A stretch of 64,000 bases of DNA, taken from NCBI GenBank assembly GCA_938083085.1, contig CALLKX010000014.1, forward strand, positions 186,001 to 250,000, in the 5' to 3' direction. This DNA is from an uncultured bacterium. GTDB taxonomy: Bacteria > Planctomycetota > UBA1135 > GCA-002686595. Shown here in pieces: positions 54,700 through 64,000 of the stretch; within the stretch, counting starts at the first letter, position 1, and every line of letters starts with the position of its first letter. The notes below the pieces were generated by a model. The model searched no databases, had not been told where the DNA came from, and worked only from the letters and a program-made list of their open reading frames with translations. The position numbers and the translations under genes were made by a program.

Positions 54700-55920
54700 T
54701 CAGAGCCCGATCCGCGGCCCGCTCGACCACTTCCCGAGGATCCGGCCGCCCAGCGCCCCGGTCACTTCGGGCCGCGACGAGACTTCTCCGACCGCGAGCC
54801 GCGCCCCCAGGACCGCAAACGCCAGGGCCTCCCTGAAATCCGATGGGACTCCGTGACGATCCGAGGGGCCGAAGCCGCTCAGCCGGCCCCCCCGGGACTG
54901 CAGCTGGGCCTGGAGTTCCTCCTCGATCGCCCCCATGAGGGTGGGGTTCCGGGCCCCACCCCCGGCCACGGCCACCTCGACGCCCCCCTGGAGAGATTCC
55001 AGGCGCCCTCCGCGGAGGAGGTCCCCTACTGCGGCCCGGGCCACGAATCGGGTGGCCGTGGCCAGCAGATCCTCTGCCGAGGCCCCCGGCGCCGAGGCCA
55101 TGAAGGCCCCCAGGTACGCGGGTCCGAAGGTGTCCAACCCGGTCGACTTGGGCCAGGGGCGCTCCAGGAAGGGGTGCCCGTTCAGCGCCTCGAGCAGCTC
55201 CAGGCGCACCTCTCCTCGCGCCGCCACAACGCCGTCCCTGTCCATCGGGCGATTCAAAACGGCGCGCGCCAGGCCGTCGAGCAGGGCCCCGGCTGGGCCG
55301 GCGTCCGAGCCGGCAGGGGGGGCGCCGGCGCGCAGCAGCGTCCAGTTGGCGATCCCGCCGAGGTTCAAGATGGCGAGGGGCCGGGGCGCGGCCGAGAACA
55401 ACACGTCGTCCACGAGCACGACCAGCGGCGCACCCTCTCCCCCCGCAGCGCAGTCGCGAGTCCGGAAGTCGGAGGCCACGGCGCACCCCGCCGCCTCAGC
55501 GACGAAGTCCCCGTCCCCAAGCTGCATCGTGACCTTGCCCAGGCCCGGGTCGCCGTCATGGTGAAAGACCGTCTGTCCGTGGCTCGCCACGAGGCCGAGG
55601 GGCGCGTCTGGCCCCGCCACCCTCCGAACCGCGGCCCCGAAGGCGAGGCCGAGGTCACGGTCGAGCAGCGCGATCTTCGGGAGCGAGATCGCGCCGCCAT
55701 CAAGGACCTCCCGGACTCGCGCCGAGAGCTCGGTGGCCATGGGCACGGTCGCCAGCTGCGTGGCCTCGACCCCGCAGACCCTTCGGTCGCCACCATGACC
55801 CCGCACGGCGATCCGCCCCACCGCGACGTCAATGCCGTCGGCCGAGGTCCCGGACAGGACGCCCGCCACCAGGTCTCCGTCCACGAGGGGCGCTCCTTGG
55901 GCAGGCGGGTGCGACAGCAT
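54700..55920 (-). CDS. anmK: Anhydro-N-acetylmuramic acid kinase
   Basis: A 406-residue enzyme that phosphorylates 1,6-anhydroMurNAc to MurNAc-6-phosphate during peptidoglycan recycling. The ATP-binding GVLSGTSADGIDVA (quoted in full within limits) is the AnmK signature at about residues 20-33, SHGQTVFHH and LNLGGIANWT follow, and VAVAGGGARNPTLM closes the fold. Its presence implies recycling of a murein-type wall. ATG at 55920 is chosen; the frame remains open far upstream through a repeat region but has no family similarity there. Confidence 0.93.
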   Translation of the reverse strand: MLSHPPAQGAPLVDGDLVAGVLSGTSADGIDVAVGRIAVRGHGGDRRVCGVEATQLATVPMATELSARVREVLDGGAISLPKIALLDRDLGLAFGAAVRRVAGPDAPLGLVASHGQTVFHHDGDPGLGKVTMQLGDGDFVAEAAGCAVASDFRTRDCAAGGEGAPLVVLVDDVLFSAAPRPLAILNLGGIANWTLLRAGAPPAGSDAGPAGALLDGLARAVLNRPMDRDGVVAARGEVRLELLEALNGHPFLERPWPKSTGLDTFGPAYLGAFMASAPGASAEDLLATATRFVARAAVGDLLRGGRLESLQGGVEVAVAGGGARNPTLMGAIEEELQAQLQSRGGRLSGFGPSDRHGVPSDFREALAFAVLGARLAVGEVSSRPEVTGALGGRILGKWSSGPRIGL

Positions 55921-56525
55921 GGAGACATTGAACCGGATCACGGGATCCCGCGGGCCATGTCCCGAGCATCCCGAGGCGCCGACCCACGCGGGGTCCCCGA
56001 CTCGCCACTGCCCCAGGCGGTCCTCGGCCATGGCGGTGGACCGCCCCTCGCCCCGAACCGCCCCTGGCCCCAAGCCCGCACGGGCACCCCATCGGGGCTG
56101 CCTCCCTCTCGATCCCGCCCTCTCGACACTGCCGCTGGGTGAACGCTGCCGCCGGGTGAACGCTGCCGCTAAGTGAACGCTGCCGCTGAGTGAACGCTGC
56201 CGCTGGGTGAACACTGCCGCCAGGTGAACGCCGCCGTCACACGAGGACAGACGCGGAAGGAACACGGACACGTGAGGGAGCCCCTCCCCTTCTGGCGCGC
56301 GCTGCCCTCCACGGGCCCAGGCTGCGCAGAGACCGACCGGCCGGCCCACCGGGCCGAGGGACCGGGAAGGCCGGAGACGCCTCCCACGCCGCGTTCGCTC
56401 CAGGTGCACGCCCCAACCCTTCCCCACCGCTCTGCCACGCCCCTCTGCCGCGCCGCCGAGGACCGGCAGCGGAGCCATGAAGCCGGGCCGATGGCCGGGG
56501 CGATGGAATCGGGCACAATGACCGT
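55921..56525. other. Regulatory gap with tandem repeats between anmK and the NtrC-type gene
   Basis: A 605-bp divergent intergenic region containing the 17-bp repeat array described separately. Promoters for both genes should lie here. I see no convincing sigma-54 -24/-12 element by eye. Confidence 0.4.
56125..56237. repeat. 17-bp tandem repeat, about 6 copies
   Basis: Units of about GAACGCTGCCGCTGGGT start at 56141, 56158, 56175, 56192 and 56209, with a diverged copy before (56125-56140) and a partial one after. The array lies about 290-400 bp upstream of the NtrC-type gene and within 320 bp of the anmK start. Confidence 0.9.
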
Positions 56526-57938
56526 ATGGGAGACTCCATCGACGCCACCTCACCCAAGGCCCGCAAGGCCATCCTCGTCGTCGACGACGACGCGGACATC
56601 CGACAGACCCTGGAGATGACCCTCCAGTATGAGGGCTTCGAGGTCTGGACCGCGAAGACCGGAGCCGAGGCGCTGGCCCGCCTCGAGTCCGAACCTGATG
56701 GCCCGGCCCTCGTGCTCACGGACGTGAAGATGCCGGGCCTCGACGGACTCGAGCTGCTCGACCGTATCGCGGCGGCAGAGTCCGCCCCCCCGGTGGTCCT
56801 CATCAGCGGGCACGGCGACGTTCCGGTGGCCGTCGACGCCATGCAGCGCGGCGCGGTCAACTTCCTGGAGAAGCCCCTCGACGAGCGCCGGCTCCTGGTC
56901 ACCGTCCACCGGGCCATCCGGGAGCAGGACCTGGTCGTCGAGAACCGCGGCCTCAAGCGGCAGCTCCGGTCGGGCTACGAGTTGATCGGAGAGTCCGACA
57001 CCATGCAGCGGCTGGGCGAGACGATCGCACGGGTGGCCCAGACCGACGCCTCGGTGCTGATCACCGGGGAGAACGGGGTCGGCAAGGAGCTCGTGGCCCG
57101 CAACATCCACCTCAGCGGCCCCCGAGCCGCGGGTCCCTTCGTCACCGTGAACTGCGCGGCGATCCCGGCCGACCTGGTGGAGTCCGAGCTCTTCGGCCAT
57201 ATGAAGGGGTCCTTCACCGGCGCCCACGAGAACCGCGTCGGGCACTTCGAGGCCTCCGGCGGCGGCAATCTCTTCCTGGACGAGGTCGGCGATATGCCCC
57301 TGCCCGCACAGGCCAAGGTCCTGCGCGCACTCGAGTCCCACGAGATCTCCCGGGTGGGCGACAGCGCCAGCCGGAAGGTGGACCTGCGAGTCCTGGCCGC
57401 GACCAACGCGGACCTGACCCAGGCCGTGGAGGACCGCGCCTTCCGCATGGACCTCTACTACCGGCTCAACGTGGTCGCCCTCGAGGTCCCGCCCCTTCGC
57501 TCGAGGCCGGAGGACGTCCCCCTGATCGCACGACACCTCCTCGAGCGTCAGGCGGAACGGATCGGGAGGAGCCCCCTCGTCCTTGCCGCCGACGCCGAGG
57601 ACGCCCTGAAGTCCCACCCATGGCCGGGCAACGTCCGACAGCTGAGGAACATCCTCGAGGCGGCCGCCATCTTCTGCGACGACCAGCGGATCGTGGGCGA
57701 GGACATCGCTCGCGTCCTCGCCAACGGCCCCGCGCTGACCCCCGCAGGTTCGGCCAACGCTTCGGAGGACAGCCCCTTCGAGGCAGAGACCTTCGAGCAG
57801 TTCAAGAACGAGGCCGAGGCGCTCTTCTTCGAACGGCGCCTTGAGCGGAACGGCGGCAACGTCAAGCGGACCGCGGAGGGACTGGGCATGCAGCGCAGCC
57901 ACCTCTACAAGAAGCTGGACCGCTACGGCCTGCGCTGA
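56526..57938 (+). CDS. NtrC-family sigma-54-dependent response regulator
   Basis: A 470-residue regulator with three domains. The receiver (about 15-130) keeps the phosphoacceptor Asp66 (LTDVKMP) and the Lys in FLEKPLD. The AAA+ domain (about 150-390) has Walker A GENGVGKE (181-188) and a sigma-54 contact loop reading GSFTGA (228-233) instead of GAFTGA, a known tolerated change. A Fis-type helix-turn-helix ends the protein (VKRTAEGLGMQRSHLYKKL). It should activate sigma-54 promoters when phosphorylated. No histidine kinase is adjacent, so its signal is unknown. Confidence 0.95.
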   Translation: MGDSIDATSPKARKAILVVDDDADIRQTLEMTLQYEGFEVWTAKTGAEALARLESEPDGPALVLTDVKMPGLDGLELLDRIAAAESAPPVVLISGHGDVPVAVDAMQRGAVNFLEKPLDERRLLVTVHRAIREQDLVVENRGLKRQLRSGYELIGESDTMQRLGETIARVAQTDASVLITGENGVGKELVARNIHLSGPRAAGPFVTVNCAAIPADLVESELFGHMKGSFTGAHENRVGHFEASGGGNLFLDEVGDMPLPAQAKVLRALESHEISRVGDSASRKVDLRVLAATNADLTQAVEDRAFRMDLYYRLNVVALEVPPLRSRPEDVPLIARHLLERQAERIGRSPLVLAADAEDALKSHPWPGNVRQLRNILEAAAIFCDDQRIVGEDIARVLANGPALTPAGSANASEDSPFEAETFEQFKNEAEALFFERRLERNGGNVKRTAEGLGMQRSHLYKKLDRYGLR

Positions 57939-58093
57939 CGCGAGGCCTGGAGCGGTCCAGGGGGTATCCGTTGCCGTGCCAGCCGGCTGCAGGGGGCGGC
58001 GTCCCGCGCGGACCGGGGCGGCACCGAGCGGTCGCCGCAACGGGCTCCCTCGGACCAACCGTGGGTCCTGGCGGCGAGTGGCCGCGCTGCGAG

Positions 58094-58837
58094 TTACTGC
58101 GCGGTGGGGACCCGCAGCATCATGCCGGCGCGAACCTTGCTCGCGTCGGAGACCACGCCCCGGTTCAGTTCGAAGATCTCCTTCCAGCGGACACCGGAAC
58201 CGAGCGTCCGCTCGGCGACGAGCCAGAGGCTCTCTCCTTCGAGCACCTCGATGGTCTGGAAGGCCGGAGCGGGGCCCAGGTCGTCCACCGCCGGGACGAG
58301 GACCTGCTCGCCCGGGAGATCCATCCCCTCGTTGTAGTGGCGGAGGAGACGAGTACGGCTCTCGTCGCCATAGAGGGTGGTCGCCAGCGAAGCCCAGGTC
58401 ACGCCGGGCTCCGGGCGCATGAGCATCATCTCGGGGTCGACGGTGGGCTCCAGCCCGCGGGTGGAAACAAGGTCCCAACCCGCCTTGAGCTGAACCGCGC
58501 TCCGCTCCCGGGGGGCCGGCTCTTTCACCACGACCGCCGAATTGAGGATCCCCCGGTCGTCGAGCGCCGCGACCTCGCCTGCGCCAGCGACCGTGGTGGT
58601 CTGACCGAGGACGTCATTCACGTTCACGGGCTGCTCCAGCTGGATCACCGGCCGCCGATTTTCGGGCGTGACGCGGTTGAAGACGCTGGGGCTCGGCTCG
58701 TCGCGTGCGGCTTGCGGAGCCGGCGCAGCCCCTTCGGAGGCCGCCGCGCGGGCTTCAGGCCCCTGGAGCGACCAGACAAAGAGGACGACGACGGCGAAGA
58801 GGACGCTGAGGACCACGATCTTCTCGGTCTTTCCCAT
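58094..58837 (-). CDS. Membrane-anchored LysM-domain protein
   Basis: A 247-residue protein with one N-terminal transmembrane segment (about residues 7-23). A Pro/Ala-rich spacer follows. The C-terminal half has LysM-like peptidoglycan-binding modules: VTWASLATTLYGDESRTRLL..YNEGMDL, quoted in part as LATTLYGDESRTRLL, and IEVLEGESLWLVAERTLGSG ending in AGMMLRVP. It probably tethers the membrane to the wall. ATG at 58837; it is divergent from the membrane glycosyltransferase gene. Confidence 0.82.
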   Translation of the reverse strand: MGKTEKIVVLSVLFAVVVLFVWSLQGPEARAAASEGAAPAPQAARDEPSPSVFNRVTPENRRPVIQLEQPVNVNDVLGQTTTVAGAGEVAALDDRGILNSAVVVKEPAPRERSAVQLKAGWDLVSTRGLEPTVDPEMMLMRPEPGVTWASLATTLYGDESRTRLLRHYNEGMDLPGEQVLVPAVDDLGPAPAFQTIEVLEGESLWLVAERTLGSGVRWKEIFELNRGVVSDASKVRAGMMLRVPTAQ

Positions 58838-59129
58838 GGATGAACTTCCCTCTTGTGGCGCGGTCCCGTTCGGGCGGAGAGGACTCCGGCGTTGGACAGG
58901 GCGCGTGGCCCGGCGGCGCAGGTGGGCCGACGGAATGATGTGGTGGACGGTGTGCGAATCGCCCCGCGTTGGCCGGGGGTCCCGGTGAGAACACGAGCGC
59001 GTCGATGTGCGGACGACGCGCCGGAGAACCAGGGCGCCCCCACAATCGAGATCGGGCGCGCCTGATTCAAGTGCCGGCTGTCTCCTTTCCGCGAAGAGAT
59101 CGATCTCCGAGTGGGTATCTTCCATCGCC

Positions 59130-61481
59130 ATGAGCGCCCCACACCACGGGTCCCCCATTGCTGCGCCGCCGCAGGCACCCTCCGGCGCCAGAGGGGCCTG
59201 CAAGGATCCGTGCTTCCTGGCCCTCTTGAGCATGATGGCCCTGCTAGGCGCATGGTCCTGGCTGCGGGTCGAGGGGGCCCTGTTCGCCGACGTGGTCGAA
59301 TACCTCGAGCGGGCCCGCGCCCTCGTCGCGGGCGAGGAGCTCCTCGACGCCCAGAAGGTCCGCGCCGCCGGGATCACCGCCTTGCACGCGCCGGTGCTCT
59401 GGCTCGCCGGGGTCGCAGGCGTCGCCGAGGGCCCCTGGGTTCTGGTCTATGCGGCCGTGGTCCACCTCCTCATCAGCGCCGCCCTGCTCTTGGCCACACG
59501 GCAGCTGGCCATCGCCATCGCCGCGGCTGCCGGCGTCCGGGGCGAGGGGCTGGCCCCCGTGGGCAACCTCGCCGCGGCGGGCGCCCTCGCCTCCCCCACG
59601 CTCCTGCAGTTCATGGCCATCCCCATGACGGACGTGGCCGCAGGCGCCGCCCTCGCCCTGGGAATGGAGCGAGCCCTCTTTGGTCCCTCCAGCGCCGCCA
59701 GGGGAAGGGCCGCTGGGGCCTGGCTGGGGGTGGCCGTGGTGTGTGCCTTCAAGGCCATCCCGCTGGTCCTGCTGGTGCTGGCCGCGATGATCGTGGGCCG
59801 CACGCTCTCCCACGGGATCAAGGACGCAGCGCGCACCGCCATCGCCGCAGCCGCGTCCCTGGCGGTCCTCTTGCTGGTTCAGTGCGTGCTAGACCGCCTG
59901 ACCTACGGGCAGTTCGGCGTCGGGCTGTGGACCTACCTGCTCATCAACTTCGGCCCCCAGTCCGGACAGCTGCTGTACGAGATCGGCGCCGTAGACCTCG
60001 GTCAATGGCTCTACCAGCAGGGCGCCAACGCCATCGGTGAGGTCACCCTCGACGATGTCTCTCGCTCGACGGACGACTTCAGGGCCCTCGAGGGGCGGAC
60101 CTGGTACCTCGACCACTTCCAGTGGTTCTCCCCCCGCTGGCTGACGCCGGCGGTGGCGCTGGGCGCCGCTGCAGCGGTAGCAGGGGCGCTCCGAAGCGGC
60201 CGCGGCGCCGCCTTGCGGGCCCTCATGCCCCTGGGTATCGCGCTGGCCTACGGAGCGCTCACGAGCTTCAAGGGCAGCAAGGACATGCGCATCTGGCTCC
60301 CTGTGCTACCCGCCTACGCGGCGTACATGGGCATCGGGCTCGTCGCCCTCGCCGGCAGCGCCTCCTCGCTCGCCCCGCGCCTGCGCGCCGCCGTGGTCGC
60401 GACCCTGGTGCTCGGCGGCGTCCTGCACGCCGCCCTCCACGCCTCCTTGACCCCCACTGCGCCCTTCGGCGCCTTCGAGCGCGCGGCGATGTGGCTGGAA
60501 GAGGCACCGGTCTCTGCCGTCGGGCGCACTCCGAAGGTGGCCTCCAGCTACCACTGGGCCGTGCTCTTCCGTACCCCGACAGGCTGGGAGTTGGAGAAGC
60601 TCCCCTCCCAGCTCGACGCGGCCGCGGCGCGGCAGGACCCCGAGGCCATGGGGAGAAGCCTCGCACGCATGGAGGCCCAGGACGCCTTCCTCATGCACTC
60701 GTCCCTCCTGTCCGCTCCATCGGCCGCGGAGATCGTCGATGTGGTCTCAAGAGAGTTCCACGTGGCCGCGGCCTTCTGGGATCGAGCCGTGGACACGGGC
60801 TCCGGAGCCGTGCTGGTCTTCACGCGCCACGTCCCCGAGGGCACACGCCGCCGAGTGGTCCGCGCGGCCTCGCCGTCGCCGCCCCGTGGGGCGCGGACGG
60901 TGCGCCTCGAACGCCCCCTGGGGCCCGAACGCGAGCTGATGAGCCTGGACGGCCTGAGGGTCTCCCGGCTCCCCGGCGACGGGCTCTACTGGGTTGAGGT
61001 GGACGTCGCCCAGCGGGGCGAGGTCGTGCGGGGTGGGTACGCCCTGGGGCTGCGCGTGTCAGACGCCAGCGGGCGCCAGGGATACACCTCGTACCGAAGG
61101 CCGGACTGGGGCCGCGGAGACGTGCGCCGCTGGGCCCAGGGGACCACCTGGACCGAGGGCTTCCTCCTCCGGCCGGATCAGGGGCCACTGTCGCTCCAGG
61201 AGGCCTTCAAGCCCGTCCGGCGCGGCGCCAGGGCCCACCTATGGTTCGATATGGCCACCCTCGACGCGGACGCCGAGGGGCGCCGCCTCATCACCGGCCG
61301 GCTCGAGCCGATCGACCCTTCAGGCGTCCACGCGGAACGAGATGACGTCTCACCTGAAGCGGAGCTCTCCGATGACGGATGGCGCTTCTCGCCCATCCAC
61401 GGGGAGCTTCTGATCGGCTCCTTCGAGACTGGGAACAAGGCAATCGACGTTCGCCTTGAGGGCGGCCTCGCCGCTGAGTAG
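59130..61481 (+). CDS. Large membrane protein, GT39/ArnT-like glycosyltransferase
   Basis: A 783-residue protein. The N-terminal two thirds have about ten hydrophobic segments, and an acidic residue pair early in the first extracytoplasmic loop (LFADVVEYLERAR) resembles the catalytic loop of GT-C enzymes such as GT39/ArnT that use polyprenyl-phosphate sugars. The C-terminal 250 residues are a soluble beta-rich domain. The family call is by architecture, not a specific motif. ATG at 59130 is used; the upstream frame to 59007 lacks support. It follows a 292-bp divergent gap. Confidence 0.65.
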   Translation: MSAPHHGSPIAAPPQAPSGARGACKDPCFLALLSMMALLGAWSWLRVEGALFADVVEYLERARALVAGEELLDAQKVRAAGITALHAPVLWLAGVAGVAEGPWVLVYAAVVHLLISAALLLATRQLAIAIAAAAGVRGEGLAPVGNLAAAGALASPTLLQFMAIPMTDVAAGAALALGMERALFGPSSAARGRAAGAWLGVAVVCAFKAIPLVLLVLAAMIVGRTLSHGIKDAARTAIAAAASLAVLLLVQCVLDRLTYGQFGVGLWTYLLINFGPQSGQLLYEIGAVDLGQWLYQQGANAIGEVTLDDVSRSTDDFRALEGRTWYLDHFQWFSPRWLTPAVALGAAAAVAGALRSGRGAALRALMPLGIALAYGALTSFKGSKDMRIWLPVLPAYAAYMGIGLVALAGSASSLAPRLRAAVVATLVLGGVLHAALHASLTPTAPFGAFERAAMWLEEAPVSAVGRTPKVASSYHWAVLFRTPTGWELEKLPSQLDAAAARQDPEAMGRSLARMEAQDAFLMHSSLLSAPSAAEIVDVVSREFHVAAAFWDRAVDTGSGAVLVFTRHVPEGTRRRVVRAASPSPPRGARTVRLERPLGPERELMSLDGLRVSRLPGDGLYWVEVDVAQRGEVVRGGYALGLRVSDASGRQGYTSYRRPDWGRGDVRRWAQGTTWTEGFLLRPDQGPLSLQEAFKPVRRGARAHLWFDMATLDADAEGRRLITGRLEPIDPSGVHAERDDVSPEAELSDDGWRFSPIHGELLIGSFETGNKAIDVRLEGGLAAE

Positions 61482-61661
61482 GGTTGCGAGGTCCACGGAG
61501 TGAGGGGTCTCCCCCCACCCAGCGGGCCGCTCGAACCTAACCGGTTGATCGGCCTGCTCAGCGCGGACGCTCGGGGGGTCCGTGAAAGGCTGCCGGAGCG
61601 TCACGCTCTCGCCCCAGGGACGTGTTTTTCACTCCGCCTCGGCCTTCGACTCTCCCCCCAC

Positions 61662-64000
<2,339 letters not shown>

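Overview
The window is about 64 kb of GC-rich chromosomal DNA (estimated near 70% by eye) carrying some 56 protein genes, three tRNA genes and no rRNA, CRISPR array, insertion sequence or prophage. The most likely source is a Planctomycetota bacterium, probably a deep-branching, GC-rich lineage. Reasons: two adjacent groEL paralogues of which only one has a Gly-Met tail, a dnaJ-grpE order, a Tat-exported Gfo/Idh/MocA oxidoreductase, an exported sulfatase, an NPCBM-domain protein, a secreted terpene-cyclase-repeat protein and many exported proteins of unknown role. An lpxB gene points to a lipid A outer membrane. The assignment is inference; no phylogenetic marker was compared.

Layout. 1-9.6 kb: the end of an unknown gene overlapping a Xer-type recombinase, a Gfo/Idh/MocA oxidoreductase, mnmD, tRNA-Glu, an eboE-like gene with a Trm112-like gene, an exported protein, pepP, a membrane protein and tRNA-Lys. 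9.7-13.4 kb: the classic translation cluster rpsB-tsf-pyrH-frr on the minus strand. 13.5-16.8 kb: a GGDEF protein, an NPCBM protein and a methyltransferase. 17.3-22.9 kb: groEL1, groEL2, dnaJ, grpE and an FmdB-type zinc ribbon, all on the plus strand. 23-36.6 kb: a HAD phosphatase, a giant carboxypeptidase-regulatory-like protein, a lipoprotein, trkA-trkH, a pabA/trpG-type amidotransferase, a sugar-kinase-like protein, an ABC exporter pair, a metalloprotease-like protein and a TPR protein.

36.6-46.7 kb: lpxB coupled to an ECF sigma factor, a putative anti-sigma factor and a YbjQ protein; an iodotyrosine-deiodinase-like flavoprotein; a secreted terpene-cyclase-repeat protein; a sulfatase; an M48 protease; a DUF6919-like protein; and a MauE-thioredoxin fusion. 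46.7-64 kb: a methyltransferase, an M28 peptidase, thrB, a BtpA-family protein, tRNA-Thr, a secreted HEAT protein with an embedded pseudo-receiver, anmK, an NtrC-type regulator, a LysM protein, a GT39-like membrane protein, a lipoprotein, pyrG and the start of another gene.

Most of the window is core metabolism, translation, folding and envelope function. The least ordinary items are the exported HEAT/pseudo-receiver protein, the deiodinase-like enzyme with its complete Glu-Tyr-Lys substrate triad, the sigma factor coupled to lpxB, and a recurring pattern of unrelated 12-18 bp tandem repeats in gaps, signal peptides and protein tails. I found no convincing multi-gene defence or mobile system.
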